This document shows positions 10,422 to 21,016 of a DNA stretch of 64,000 nt, piece by piece. Source of the DNA: Bacteroidales bacterium (GTDB taxonomy: Bacteria; Bacteroidota; Bacteroidia; Bacteroidales; VadinHA17); assembly GCA_021738535.1 (NCBI GenBank), contig JAIPBU010000003.1, positions 62,001-126,000 of the forward strand, in the 5' to 3' direction. Numbering within the stretch: position 1 is the first letter of the stretch; every line of letters begins with the position of its first letter. A program made the position numbers and the translations under genes. The notes beneath the pieces are model-generated. The model saw only the letters and a list, made by a program, of their open reading frames with translations. It was not told the origin of the DNA and did not search any database.

Positions 10422-11321
10422 ATGAAACCCAGTTTATTAGTTCTGGCAGCCGGAATGGGCAGCCGTTACGGAGGAGACAAACAACTTGATAAAGTAGGAC
10501 CGGCAGGTCAGACCATAATTGATTATTCTATTTATGATGCGGTGAGGGCAGGTTTTGGAAAGATAGTTTTTGTTATCCGCAGGGATATAGAGGAGCAGTT
10601 TAAAAGCTCCTTTATGAAGCCGCTTGAAGGCAAGGTAGATATTGACTATGTATTCCAGGATCTTGATGATCTGCCAGGAGGCTATAAACCATCTCCTGAA
10701 AGAGTAAAGCCATGGGGAACAAGTCATGCCATTATGGTTGCACGTAAAAAGATAAATGAACCTTTTGGTGTTATAAATTCAGATGATTATTACGGTGTTG
10801 AATCTTTCCAGATACTTCACGATTTTCTTGTAAACGACAAGGATGATAATACTTATTGTATTGTTGGTTACCCCATGGGCAATACACTTTCAGATCATGG
10901 CCATGTAAACAGGGGAGTCTGTAAGGTTGATGAAAAAGGTAATCTTTCACATATTGTTGAAACAAGAAAAATTGAGAAGCGACCCGATGGCATATTTGCT
11001 CCGGGTGAAAAAGGCAGAGAGGTGGAATATTCAGCTGATGAAGTAGTTTCTATGAACTTATGGGGTTTTAAGCCATCATGCTTTGAATACCTGGAAAAGG
11101 AATTTGTAAACTTTATAGAGAGAAGTGTTGGCGACCCGAAGGCAGAACTTGATATTCCTACCTCGATGGACGTTTATGTAAAAAAGGGTGAGATAAACAT
11201 CAGGGTTCTTATGACAGAGTCAAAATGGTTTGGTGTTACATACCGCGAGGACAGGCCATTTGTTGTCAGGAGTCTTCAGGATATGGTTGACAAAGGTGTC
11301 TACCCGGAAAAACTCTGGTAG
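10422..11321 (+). CDS. Sugar-phosphate nucleotidyltransferase family protein
   Basis: LVLAAGMGSRYGGDKQLDKVGPAGQTIIDYS NTP-transferase signature. Confidence 0.88.
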   Translation: MKPSLLVLAAGMGSRYGGDKQLDKVGPAGQTIIDYSIYDAVRAGFGKIVFVIRRDIEEQFKSSFMKPLEGKVDIDYVFQDLDDLPGGYKPSPERVKPWGTSHAIMVARKKINEPFGVINSDDYYGVESFQILHDFLVNDKDDNTYCIVGYPMGNTLSDHGHVNRGVCKVDEKGNLSHIVETRKIEKRPDGIFAPGEKGREVEYSADEVVSMNLWGFKPSCFEYLEKEFVNFIERSVGDPKAELDIPTSMDVYVKKGEINIRVLMTESKWFGVTYREDRPFVVRSLQDMVDKGVYPEKLW

Positions 11322-11327
11322 AAATAA

Positions 11328-13037
11328 TTACCAGTAGAATTCAAGTCTTTTAACTGTTTCATTACCACAATTATCAGAAACTGTTAGCATCAGGTCATGT
11401 ACACTGTTCCTGCTGAGAAACTCTTTATCCGGTATATAAAGAAGGCTAGAGCTTTTGGCGTCATATTCGAAAAGAGCCCACTCTCCGTTAATAATTCCGG
11501 TGTATGAGGATATCCCGCTGAAGTCGTCTTTAATCCTGAACCTGAGCTTACTGTTGCTTTTACCTGATGATGTATCATGTATGCCCAGTGGTCTTATTTC
11601 CGGTTTAATTGTGTCAATACCTACAGCATATGTTCCAAGGTTCCTGACACTGCCTGTTACCCGTCCTTTGTCATATTCTCCTCCTGCATAATATTTTGTA
11701 TCATGTTCATCGTCCAGGTAAACAAGGCAAAGTTTGTTTTTCAGTTCTTTTTTTATTCCGCTTTCAGGTTTTATTGAAAGCTCAAAATTTCTGTGTACGG
11801 GAGTATACTTATCGTGGATATAATGGCGGTCAGATAACAGCCTTTTATCATTTGCGGGAGCTTTCCTGTACTTAAAATATAAGGTATCATAAAAACAGCC
11901 TGCAGGGAATGATATATCTATATCGTGCCTGCTTATCTCATTCTTTGATGCAAAAGGCAGCATTTGACCTTTTTTTTCTGCGCTTTCATTGCGTAAAGCA
12001 GTATCGGCAAGAATACTGAATTTAACTGATGAATAATTACCGTTGAAATCAGAAACGCCAATTTCAATATTGTGCTTTCCACCATCATCCATGTTAACTA
12101 TTCCGTTATTGATAACATGATTATATATGTTCAGTTTATTATTAGGATCAATGAATGTCTTTTGTATGTAGGAATTATTTTTAATCTTCTCCTCATAATC
12201 TATATGACTGTTTATGTACCTTGTTTCTGAAAACAGGAATTCATCTATCGAGTGACTGTAAATAAGTCTGTCGTTGATCCTGAGATTTATTATACGCACA
12301 CCACATTTGTTCCAGCTTTTATCGAATACGTCATAAGTATTTATTCCAAAACCTACGGGGCCTGAAACCCGTACAGCCTTATTATAACGGATCCCGTAAG
12401 TACCGTTGCTTCCAGTGGCAGCAGTGATGAATTTGTTGTCTGTGCCGTTTACTGTGGATGAACTGCTTGCAGGATAAATGGCTACGGATTTAATAACAGG
12501 TTTGGTACTGTCTTCAATATCATAAAACTGTACAGGATCAAGGGGTTTTTCATTTGCTGAATTACGGACTTCAAAATGCAGGTGAGGCCCCATGGAGCTT
12601 CCGCTGTTACCGGTACAGGCAATCACCTCGCCTTTTTTAATACAAAACATTTCAGCCGGAGGGAAGAGGTTAAGCGAAAAGCTCTCTTTCTCATATTGTT
12701 TTTTCTTTACATATTCAGCAACGGAAGGGCTGAATCTGCTTAAGTGTGCGTAAACAGTTGAATACCCGTTGTTGTGCCTGACATACAATGCTTTACCAAA
12801 GCCTGAAGGACTTACCATAATCCTGTAAATATGCCCATCAGCAACCGAATATACATTCGCACCTGTTTCACCGCCGGTTTTAAAATCAACACCTGAATGA
12901 AAATGCCCTGACCTGGGCTCACCGAAGTTTGCCGAAGGTATGAGAGGTATATCCAGTGGTGGGCTCAGCATATCTGTTTTATCAGGGCCTTCGGGAGAAA
13001 ATATTAAAAAAACCGCGAAAAATAGTCTTATCAGCAT
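11328..13037 (-). CDS. M23-family metallopeptidase, secreted
   Basis: SGHFHSGVDFKTGGETGANVYSVADGHIYRI ... GNSGSSMGPHLHFEVR. Confidence 0.9.
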   Translation of the reverse strand: MLIRLFFAVFLIFSPEGPDKTDMLSPPLDIPLIPSANFGEPRSGHFHSGVDFKTGGETGANVYSVADGHIYRIMVSPSGFGKALYVRHNNGYSTVYAHLSRFSPSVAEYVKKKQYEKESFSLNLFPPAEMFCIKKGEVIACTGNSGSSMGPHLHFEVRNSANEKPLDPVQFYDIEDSTKPVIKSVAIYPASSSSTVNGTDNKFITAATGSNGTYGIRYNKAVRVSGPVGFGINTYDVFDKSWNKCGVRIINLRINDRLIYSHSIDEFLFSETRYINSHIDYEEKIKNNSYIQKTFIDPNNKLNIYNHVINNGIVNMDDGGKHNIEIGVSDFNGNYSSVKFSILADTALRNESAEKKGQMLPFASKNEISRHDIDISFPAGCFYDTLYFKYRKAPANDKRLLSDRHYIHDKYTPVHRNFELSIKPESGIKKELKNKLCLVYLDDEHDTKYYAGGEYDKGRVTGSVRNLGTYAVGIDTIKPEIRPLGIHDTSSGKSNSKLRFRIKDDFSGISSYTGIINGEWALFEYDAKSSSLLYIPDKEFLSRNSVHDLMLTVSDNCGNETVKRLEFYW

Positions 13038-13139
13038 CGTAAAAAAATCAATTATTCAGTAATTCCTGCAAATCTATTACACTCAATCCTTATGCCAAAG
13101 TAATGCATTTATTTTTTTTGTAATTACAGAGAACAATGT

Positions 13140-13147
13140 TAATTTTG
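13140..13147 (+). promoter_or_regulatory. Putative Bacteroidetes -7 promoter element (TAATTTTG)
   Basis: TAnnTTTG match ~17 bp upstream of the 13164 start codon. Confidence 0.45.
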
Positions 13148-13163
13148 TATTAAATAACAAGCT

Positions 13164-13460
13164 ATGACCGAACGCGAAGTTGAAGAGCTTATACTGCTTA
13201 AGGGTAAAGTCGAAAAATTGCTTGGTAATTATGCGGGTATACTGAAGCAGCTGGAGGAGGAGAGGTCAAAAAGGAAAGAAGTTGAAGGACTTCTGAATGA
13301 AAAAGAAAAGGATTATAATAAACTTGAAAAAAAATATAGTAAATTGCAATTATCCGGTGCAATAAAAGGTGATGAAGAGAGTACCAGGGTTGCACGTAAA
13401 AGGATAAATAAGTTAGTGCGGGAAATTGATAATTGTATTGCTCTTTTAAATAATATATAG
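13164..13460 (+). CDS. Small coiled-coil protein encoded just upstream of zapA
   Basis: 98 aa, heptad-like K/E/L-rich; 2-bp gap to zapA. Confidence 0.75.
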   Translation: MTEREVEELILLKGKVEKLLGNYAGILKQLEEERSKRKEVEGLLNEKEKDYNKLEKKYSKLQLSGAIKGDEESTRVARKRINKLVREIDNCIALLNNI

Positions 13461-13462
13461 CA

Positions 13463-13756
13463 ATGGATGATAAACTTTCCATAAGGGTAAATGTAGCGGA
13501 CAGGTATTATCCATTGAAAATTGACAGGGACGAGGAAGAGAGGATAAGGAAGGCGGCCCGTTTAATAAATGAGAAGGTTCTGCAGTATAAAAAGAAGTAT
13601 GTAGACAAAGATATTCAGGACTTTCTTGCAATGGCAGCTCTCCAGTATGTGATACAGCTCCTGGATATTAACAGGAAGGTTGATGATCAGGATGTATCAA
13701 AAAGCATCAGGGAAATAGCAGACAGGATTGATGAAGTGCTGATGGAAAAAGAGTAA
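13463..13756 (+). CDS. zapA: Cell division protein ZapA
   Basis: LSIRVNVADRYYPLKIDRDEEERIRKAARLINEKV...; precedes the 6S candidate and rny. Confidence 0.9.
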   Translation: MDDKLSIRVNVADRYYPLKIDRDEEERIRKAARLINEKVLQYKKKYVDKDIQDFLAMAALQYVIQLLDINRKVDDQDVSKSIREIADRIDEVLMEKE

Positions 13757-13796
13757 AAAGCGTTCTTTTAAATAAAATAAGATATTTGCCCGCATT

Positions 13797-13968
13797 GTTT
13801 CTTCATTCATTTTTGAAACTCAACACTTTAAAAATTGGAGTGAAGCTTAATGTGGTAAGGGCAGGCCTCATTCACGGTTCGCCGTGAATTCCGTTAATTC
13901 GGGACAGTGGAAGTCCGATCCATGTTAGCAACTCCATCCATGACTATAATGGGGTTTTTTTAAAGCTG
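13797..13968 (+). ncRNA. ssrS: 6S RNA candidate (approximate ends)
   Basis: ~220-bp zapA-rny gap with strong hairpin TTCACGG-TTCG-CCGTGAA (13871-13888) and terminal T7 tract; zapA-ssrS synteny is known from other bacteria. Confidence 0.6.
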
Positions 13969-14006
13969 AGGAAACTTTGCGGGTTTTCATTTTAAACAAA
14001 TTAGAT

Positions 14007-15575
14007 ATGGTAGGATTAATGATTGCAAGTATAACACTGGGAACAACAAATTTGCTTGTGTGTGGGGGTGTCTTTATTGCCGGTGCTGTGTTATCTTTCT
14101 TTATATGGCAATTGACACTGAAAAGAAGAAGTAATAAGATCATTGCTGAAGCTGAGAACGAGGCTGAGGTAATGAAAAAAGAAAAAATATTACAGGCCAA
14201 GGAAAAATTTTTTCAGCTGAAGTCGGAGCATGAAAAATTTATTGGTGAGAAAAACAGCAAAATATCCCAGGCTGAAAACAGGATAAAGCAGAAAGAATCT
14301 GCTGTTTCTCAAAAGCTTGAAGAAGCACAGAGAAAGAAAAATGAGCTGGATGCTATTCGTGAAAACCTTGGTAACCAGCTTGAGCTCGTTGAAAAGAAGA
14401 ATGAAGAGCTGAGTAAAATGCACAACCAACAGGTTGAGCAGCTCGAAGCTATTTCAAGTCTGTCAGCCGACGAGGCCAAGAGCCAGCTTATTGAGTCACT
14501 TAAAGAAGAGTCCAAGACAGAGGCAATGTCTTACGTCAACGAGATTATGGATGAGGCCAGGATGACAGCCAACAAGGAGGCCAAAAGGATTGTAATGATG
14601 ACTGTCCAGAGGGTTGCCACTGAGGTTGCAATTGAAAATGCAGTTACAGTATTTCACATTGAGTCAGACGAGATAAAAGGACGCATTATAGGCCGCGAGG
14701 GGCGAAATATTCGTGCACTGGAGGCTGCAACCGGCGTTGAAATAATAGTTGATGATACACCTGAGGCAATAGTCTTATCTGCCTTTGATCCCGTTCGTCG
14801 TGAGATTGCCAGGCTATCGCTCCATCAGCTCGTAAGCGACGGTCGTATACACCCTGCGCGTATAGAAGAGATAGTGGATAAGACGCGCAAACAAATTGAA
14901 GAAGAAATTGTAGAGGTAGGGAAGCGTACTGCCATAGATCTTGGTATTCACGGATTACATCCTGAATTAATCAGGCTTATAGGAAAGATGAAATACAGGT
15001 CATCATATGGTCAGAACCTTCTGCAGCACAGTCGCGAGGTAGCAAACCTGTGTGCTATTATGGCTTCGGAGCTGGGACTCAATGCCAAGCTTGCTAAGCG
15101 TGCAGGATTGTTGCATGACCTTGGAAAAGTGCCGGATGATGAGCCGGAATTACCACATGCAGTATTTGGTATGAAGCTGGCGGAGAAGTACAAGGAAAAA
15201 CCGGAAGTTTATAATGCTATCGGATCACATCATGATGAAGTAGAAATGAGCTCACTGATTGCACCTGTAGTCCAGGTTTGTGATGCTATTTCAGGCGCCC
15301 GTCCCGGTGCCAGGAGAGAGGTTGTTGAATTATATATAAAACGACTAAAGGAGTTGGAAGCAGTTGCTCTTGAATACCCGGGAGTGCTTAAGACATATGC
15401 AATACAGGCAGGGCGTGAACTGCGGGTTATAGTAGGAGCAGAAAACGTAACTGATAAGGAGGCTGAATCCATGTCAAACAATATTGCACGAAAGATACAG
15501 GATGAGATGACATACCCGGGACAGGTTAAAATCACAGTAATAAGGGAAACCAGAGCAGTAAGTTATGCTAAATAA
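14007..15575 (+). CDS. rny: Ribonuclease Y
   Basis: N-term TM, coiled coil, KH domain ([33 protein letters not shown]), HD motif [10 protein letters not shown]; start set at the internal ATG. Confidence 0.95.
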   Translation: MVGLMIASITLGTTNLLVCGGVFIAGAVLSFFIWQLTLKRRSNKIIAEAENEAEVMKKEKILQAKEKFFQLKSEHEKFIGEKNSKISQAENRIKQKESAVSQKLEEAQRKKNELDAIRENLGNQLELVEKKNEELSKMHNQQVEQLEAISSLSADEAKSQLIESLKEESKTEAMSYVNEIMDEARMTANKEAKRIVMMTVQRVATEVAIENAVTVFHIESDEIKGRIIGREGRNIRALEAATGVEIIVDDTPEAIVLSAFDPVRREIARLSLHQLVSDGRIHPARIEEIVDKTRKQIEEEIVEVGKRTAIDLGIHGLHPELIRLIGKMKYRSSYGQNLLQHSREVANLCAIMASELGLNAKLAKRAGLLHDLGKVPDDEPELPHAVFGMKLAEKYKEKPEVYNAIGSHHDEVEMSSLIAPVVQVCDAISGARPGARREVVELYIKRLKELEAVALEYPGVLKTYAIQAGRELRVIVGAENVTDKEAESMSNNIARKIQDEMTYPGQVKITVIRETRAVSYAK

Positions 15576-16428
15576 TATCCAGGACCTTTTTTGACAATTC
15601 ATTCATTATCGGCTTGTAATCATTTATAAATTTACCGCTAACCCTGTTACCTATAGCAGAACACAGGGTAATGGCTCTGTGTCCGAGAAGTGATGATAAA
15701 CCATAGATGGCAGAGCTCTCCATTTCGTAATTTAATATGCGTTCTCCCTTGTAACTGAATGATAAAAACCTGTCGTTAATATCCTTATGATAAGGTTCCA
15801 GGTGAAGCGTCCTGCCCTGGGGTGCATAAAAACCCGGTGTGGAAATGGTTATTCCACCGGTATATCCGGCCTTTATGAATTTATCATACAGGTTTTTATC
15901 AGCATCAATAATGTACGGAGCACTCCACCTTTTGGGCCAGGCCATATGTTCCATGAAAGCTTTCTCAAATTCGGGATCGGTGATCTCCTCAATGCCTGAA
16001 TAAAAATTCATTACACCATCAAAGCCAACAGCTTTTTTGCTAACTATTATTTCTCCCGGTTGCAGATATGACTGAAGTGCGCCTGATGTACCAACCCTGA
16101 TAAAATCGATAGACCGTGTACTGTCCAGTCTCTTCTTAGTGGAAAGGTCGTAATTAAAAAGAGCATCCACTTCATTTATCAATATATCAATATTATCCGT
16201 TCCAATGCCACTTGAAATAATGCTGACTCTTTTGCTATTGTAAGACCCTGTAATACTATGAAATTCCCTGTTGCTTCTTCGCATACTTATCTTATCAAGA
16301 TTGCCACCTATCATTTCCACTCTTCCGGGGTCCCCTACAATTATAATCTTATCCGAGAGCTCTCCGGGTTTAAGCTTCAGGTGAAAAATACTGCCATCCT
16401 GATTTGTAATTAGTTCTGTTTGTTTCAT
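15568..16428 (-). CDS. Nucleoside phosphorylase (uridine phosphorylase-like)
   Basis: [19 protein letters not shown] ... RVGTSGALQ ... [21 protein letters not shown]. Confidence 0.88.
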   Translation of the reverse strand: MKQTELITNQDGSIFHLKLKPGELSDKIIIVGDPGRVEMIGGNLDKISMRRSNREFHSITGSYNSKRVSIISSGIGTDNIDILINEVDALFNYDLSTKKRLDSTRSIDFIRVGTSGALQSYLQPGEIIVSKKAVGFDGVMNFYSGIEEITDPEFEKAFMEHMAWPKRWSAPYIIDADKNLYDKFIKAGYTGGITISTPGFYAPQGRTLHLEPYHKDINDRFLSFSYKGERILNYEMESSAIYGLSSLLGHRAITLCSAIGNRVSGKFINDYKPIMNELSKKVLDII

Positions 16429-16513
16429 GTTTTGTATTCATAGTTTATGGTTTCCCCTGCCATGCAATTCAGAAAAAACCGGAGCTAAAATGATTAAAAA
16501 AACAATTTTAGCC

Positions 16514-16521
16514 TATTTTTG
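16514..16521 (+). promoter_or_regulatory. Putative Bacteroidetes -7 promoter element (TATTTTTG)
   Basis: TAnnTTTG match ~35 bp upstream of the 16556 start codon. Confidence 0.5.
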
Positions 16522-16555
16522 TAAATTAAAGAAACATAATTAAAATTAAAAGATA

Positions 16556-17368
16556 ATGAAAAAGCGACAAACACTAGTAGTTACAGTAGCAGTTATAGTT
16601 ATCCTGTTGCTTATTTTTGGCAGCAGGATGTTTTATATTATACGGCCCGGTGAAAGAGCAGTCATCTTTAAGACCATAACAGGAGTTCTGGATAAGGATA
16701 ATATAGCAGGAACCGGTCTCAAAGCAATAGCACCCTGGAATTCACTCTATAAGTATGATGTAAAAGAACAGAAGAGTGAAGAGACTATGGATGTTCTCGA
16801 TAAGAACGGTCTTAGTGTAAATGTAGACGTAACGGTAAGGTTTAACCCGATCTATGACAGGATTGGTTACCTGCATGAGACATTCGGAGTGAATTACGTA
16901 AGCCGTCTTGTAGTACCCGAGGTGAGATCAACGGTAAGGCAGGTAACCGGGCGTTACACTGCCGAAGAAATATATTCTACGAAGAGAAGCGAGGTTGAAG
17001 CATCCATTATTGAAGAAACGGCTATAATCCTCAGAAAGAATAATATTGATATGCGGGCATTGCTTATTCGTTCCATCGGACTGCCTCCGGATATCAAGAA
17101 AGCTATTGAAAGCAAACTCACACGGGAGCAGGAAGCCCTGGCAATGAAGTATGTTAATGAAAGGGAAAAACTGGAAGCTGAAAGGAAACTTATTGAAGCC
17201 GAAGGTATTGCTAACTACAACCGTACCATAAGTGCCAGTCTCACAGACCGCATCCTTACCCAGAAAGGTATTGATGCAACACTGAAACTTTCAGAATCAC
17301 CAAATTCAAAAATCGTGATTGTTGGTTCCGGTGATAATGGTCTGCCCCTGATTTTAGGGAACCAGTAA
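16556..17368 (+). CDS. Prohibitin/SPFH-family membrane protein
   Basis: N-term TM; IRPGERAVIFKTITGVL ... TGRYTAEEIYSTKRSEVEASI. Confidence 0.9.
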   Translation: MKKRQTLVVTVAVIVILLLIFGSRMFYIIRPGERAVIFKTITGVLDKDNIAGTGLKAIAPWNSLYKYDVKEQKSEETMDVLDKNGLSVNVDVTVRFNPIYDRIGYLHETFGVNYVSRLVVPEVRSTVRQVTGRYTAEEIYSTKRSEVEASIIEETAIILRKNNIDMRALLIRSIGLPPDIKKAIESKLTREQEALAMKYVNEREKLEAERKLIEAEGIANYNRTISASLTDRILTQKGIDATLKLSESPNSKIVIVGSGDNGLPLILGNQ

Positions 17369-17389
17369 AAATAATTAAATCCTGTATTT

Positions 17390-17419
17390 AAGGGTATCTC
17401 TTGAAGGGATACCCTTTTT
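17390..17419 (+). terminator. Rho-independent terminator
   Basis: AAGGGTATC / GATACCCTT stem followed by TTT. Confidence 0.8.
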
Positions 17420-17476
17420 GCTTGTTAAAAAAAGTTAATAAACCATTCGTTTTATGCGTATACAGCTTGTTTAAGT

Positions 17477-17484
17477 TACTTTTG
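17477..17484 (+). promoter_or_regulatory. Putative Bacteroidetes -7 promoter element (TACTTTTG)
   Basis: TAnnTTTG match ~53 bp upstream of the 17537 start codon. Confidence 0.5.
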
Positions 17485-17536
17485 CACATCCTAAACTATT
17501 GGGTAGATTGATTGTTAGGTTAATAAACATGTATTA

Positions 17537-20041
17537 ATGCGGAAGATAAAGAGGTACAGATCAATATTATACAGTGCAGTCCTTTCAGCGCTCCTGGCAG
17601 GGAGTGTTAGTGCTGCGCCAAAAAAAGACCCAACAAATCCACTTCTATTGCAGAAAAGTATTGTTGCAGTTAAAATTCAGGAGGCACCAGTGATTGACGG
17701 TTCATTGAATGATGAGGTCTGGCGAAGTGCCGATGTTGCTTCGGATTTCGTGCAGTACTCTCCTTACAATGGTAGGCCAAGCAAGTACAGGACAGAGGTA
17801 AGGGTGCTTTATGATAACAAAGCAATATACGTTAGTGCAATGATGTACGATCCCAGCCCGGACAGTATTTATCGTGAACTGGGAGAGAGAGATTCAGATT
17901 ATTCACTGAACGCAGATCAATTTACTATTGATATAAGTCCTTATAATGATGGTGTTAACGGGGCTACTTTCAAAGTGTCAGCTTCAGGAGTGCAATCTGA
18001 CAAACCACCCAGAATCAGCAGTGATATGCGGCACTTCGATGATACATGGGATGCGGTATGGGAAAGCAGTACAGCAATTGTTGAGAAGGGCTGGATAGCA
18101 GAAATTAAGATTCCTTACTCGGCTCTCCGTTTTCCCAAAGATGATCTGCAGACATGGGGAATTAACTTCTGGCGCGAGGTCAGGCGTAACCGGGAACAGT
18201 CGTCCTGGAATTATGTCGATCGTGAAATTGGTGCAAGCTTTAATCACCTTGGTGAAATAAAGCAGATAAGAAATATTGAACCTCCTCTTCGCCTGTCACT
18301 GACACCATATCTTTCGGGATATATTAACCATGAATCAGGACAGGCAGGAACTGATTTCTCATACAACGGAGGACTTGATCTCAAGTATGGAATAAATGAG
18401 TCCTTTACTCTTGATGCTACTCTCGTTCCTGACTTCGGACAGGTGCAATCTGATGATAAGGTGTTGAACTTAAGTCCGTATGAAGTCAGGTATAATGAGA
18501 AAAGACCATTCTTCATGGAGGGGACAGAGCTGTTCAACAAGGCAGGCGTTTTTTATTCAAGGAGGATAGGATCGACACCACAGGCATATTATGATGTATA
18601 TGATGAAGCCGGTTCTACAGAAGATGTTGTTTATAACCCTTCCGAATCATCATTGATCAATGCCACCAAAATATCAGGTCGTACAAGGTCAGGGCTTGGT
18701 ATAGGTGTTTTTAATGCTATGACCAATGCCATGTATGCAACAATTGAGGACATTGAAACAGGAGAATCAAGGAGGGTAATGACAGATCCTTTTACCAATT
18801 ACAACATGGTGGTGCTTGATCAGAGCCTCAGAAATAATTCATATGTCAGCCTGCTGAATACTAATGTTACGCGTAATGCTCCTAACGATGAAAATTTTTA
18901 CAATGCCAATGTAACAGGCACTGAATTTATGCTAAGGGATAAAAGCAGGCAGTATTCAGTATCGGGAAAGGCTGTTGTCTCACAAAAGTATTACAATGAA
19001 CGGGCTAACGATTACGGGCATTCATTTGAACTGAGAGGAGGTAAGACAGGAGGTGCATTCAGGGCTGAATACAGGCTTGAAGCTTCTTCCCCAACCTATG
19101 ATCATAATGACATGGGTTACATGAGGAGGAATAATGAGTTTGAAAACAACTTTAGTTTATCTTATAATACTTACCAGCCATTTTGGAAAATATTGAATGC
19201 CAGGACATCATTGTCATATCGACACAGTATGCTTTATAAGCCTATGGTTTTTACAGGCTCGGAAATCGGTTTGTCCGCTAATGTTACCTTTATTAACCAC
19301 CTAACAGCATTCCTGAGGGCTGAATTCAAACCCTGGGGAGAGGACGACTATTACGAGCCGCGTGCAGAGGATGAAAATCGTTTCTATCACCGTGGAAAAC
19401 AGTTTATGACCTTCGCATGGCTCAGTTCTGACCGGAGTAAGAAATTATCTGCTAATATGAGGATGGGTTATACAAGGACCTGGTCATCTTATGATCAGCA
19501 TGCATATTCACTTTCCTTCGGACCTGATCTGAAGATAAATGATCGTCTGTCTGTAAATTATGAAATAGAAATACGGAAGCTGATAAATGATATAGGATAT
19601 GTAAGTGATGATGATGTGACAGGTGATATTTATTTTGGCCTGAGAGAAAATACAACATTTGAAAACAAGGTAAGTACAGCTTATATATTCAATTCGGACT
19701 CATATATATCACTAAGGTTGCGTCATTACTGGTCAAGGGCAGATTATCTTGACAGGTATTTTACTCTTGATGCAGACGGGTCATTAACGGATACCGACCT
19801 GGATGACAATTTTGATTATAATTATAACGCATGGAATATTGACCTTAAATACACATGGCGTTTTGCTCCGGGCAGTGAGATGTCACTGGTCTGGAAAAAC
19901 TCAATCTATTCAGGTTCTGAACAGATCTATTATGACTTCCTGGATAATATAAATGATATGTTCTCTGCTGGCATGGGCAACAGTATTTCCTTAAAAATAT
20001 TATACTATCTTGATTGGATGTATTTCCAAAAAAGAAGCTAA
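17537..20041 (+). CDS. DUF5916-type outer-membrane protein with N-terminal CBM9-like domain
   Basis: PVIDGSLNDEVWRSADVASDFVQYSP ... RPFFMEGTELF ... C-terminal beta-rich region. Confidence 0.85.
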   Translation: MRKIKRYRSILYSAVLSALLAGSVSAAPKKDPTNPLLLQKSIVAVKIQEAPVIDGSLNDEVWRSADVASDFVQYSPYNGRPSKYRTEVRVLYDNKAIYVSAMMYDPSPDSIYRELGERDSDYSLNADQFTIDISPYNDGVNGATFKVSASGVQSDKPPRISSDMRHFDDTWDAVWESSTAIVEKGWIAEIKIPYSALRFPKDDLQTWGINFWREVRRNREQSSWNYVDREIGASFNHLGEIKQIRNIEPPLRLSLTPYLSGYINHESGQAGTDFSYNGGLDLKYGINESFTLDATLVPDFGQVQSDDKVLNLSPYEVRYNEKRPFFMEGTELFNKAGVFYSRRIGSTPQAYYDVYDEAGSTEDVVYNPSESSLINATKISGRTRSGLGIGVFNAMTNAMYATIEDIETGESRRVMTDPFTNYNMVVLDQSLRNNSYVSLLNTNVTRNAPNDENFYNANVTGTEFMLRDKSRQYSVSGKAVVSQKYYNERANDYGHSFELRGGKTGGAFRAEYRLEASSPTYDHNDMGYMRRNNEFENNFSLSYNTYQPFWKILNARTSLSYRHSMLYKPMVFTGSEIGLSANVTFINHLTAFLRAEFKPWGEDDYYEPRAEDENRFYHRGKQFMTFAWLSSDRSKKLSANMRMGYTRTWSSYDQHAYSLSFGPDLKINDRLSVNYEIEIRKLINDIGYVSDDDVTGDIYFGLRENTTFENKVSTAYIFNSDSYISLRLRHYWSRADYLDRYFTLDADGSLTDTDLDDNFDYNYNAWNIDLKYTWRFAPGSEMSLVWKNSIYSGSEQIYYDFLDNINDMFSAGMGNSISLKILYYLDWMYFQKRS

Positions 20042-20046
20042 TTTTG
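20039..20046 (+). promoter_or_regulatory. Putative Bacteroidetes -7 promoter element (TAATTTTG) overlapping the preceding stop codon
   Basis: TAnnTTTG match ~26 bp upstream of the 20072 start codon. Confidence 0.45.
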
Positions 20047-20071
20047 TATAGTATTTTAAATTTATCTATAG

Positions 20072-20539
20072 ATGATACAGAGAATACAGACATTATACCT
20101 GGCTGCAGCGGCAGCACTGGCCGTTTTCCTGATTAGAGGCCCTATAATAAAGCTTATTGATAAGGCAGGGCAGGTTTATGAGCTCAACCCGGAAGGTATC
20201 TTTTTTCTTAAGGGAGACATAACAGCAGGTGTGGTTGAAAAAAGTCTTCCCCTTACCATTATTATTTATGCCGTTCCGGTACTGTTCATACTCGCAATAT
20301 TCCTATTTAAGAGGCGAAAACTCCAGATCAGGGTTACGGTTTTTGCAACACTTCTTAGTATAGGATCATTCCTGCTGATGCTATATTATATATTTTACAC
20401 AGGAAAGAAGCTGGAGGCCGATATGGTATTTAATATTAAACTGGTATTCCCTGTTGTCTCTGCAATACTGGGCTATCTTGCTTTCAGAAATATCCTGAAA
20501 GATGAGTTACTCATAAAGTCCTATGACAGGATAAGGTAG
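20072..20539 (+). CDS. DUF4293-like integral membrane protein
   Basis: MIQRIQTLYLAAAAALAVFLI..., four TM segments. Confidence 0.8.
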   Translation: MIQRIQTLYLAAAAALAVFLIRGPIIKLIDKAGQVYELNPEGIFFLKGDITAGVVEKSLPLTIIIYAVPVLFILAIFLFKRRKLQIRVTVFATLLSIGSFLLMLYYIFYTGKKLEADMVFNIKLVFPVVSAILGYLAFRNILKDELLIKSYDRIR

Positions 20540-20542
20540 AAT

Positions 20543-21004
20543 CTACACTATAACAAGGTGTTCCTGGTCAGTTATCTTCTCACAATAATGGCATTTCAGA
20601 GCAACATTCTTCTTTGAGACAACCTTAAACTTTGTCTTAACGTCTTCAAAATTAGTAATGCATTTTGGATTAACACATTTGGCTATTCCTGCAATGTTGT
20701 CGGGAACTTTTACAATACTTTTTTCAACCACTTCGTAATCCTTGATAATATTTAGTTTCGCCTCCGGGGCAACCAGTGCTATCCTGTTTATATCATCATC
20801 TTCAAAATATATACCGGCAAGTTTAATGATAGCTTTTCTGCCAAGTTTCTTGCTTTCAAGATTTGTTCCGAAGGTGATAAGGTTATCAATTTTATCGAGT
20901 CCCAGTATTTGTATTACGTTAAAAAGATTTGATGCTGGTATATGGTCTATTACCGTGCCGTTTTCAATTGCGCTTACACTCAGTTGTTTCTTGGTTTCTT
21001 TCAT
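20543..21004 (-). CDS. pyrI: Aspartate carbamoyltransferase regulatory subunit
   Basis: ENGTVIDHIPASNLFNVIQILGL; C-terminal CxxxxC...CxxC zinc site (CVNPKCITN ... CHYCEKI). Confidence 0.95.
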   Translation of the reverse strand: MKETKKQLSVSAIENGTVIDHIPASNLFNVIQILGLDKIDNLITFGTNLESKKLGRKAIIKLAGIYFEDDDINRIALVAPEAKLNIIKDYEVVEKSIVKVPDNIAGIAKCVNPKCITNFEDVKTKFKVVSKKNVALKCHYCEKITDQEHLVIV

Positions 21005-21016
21005 GATATATATGTT

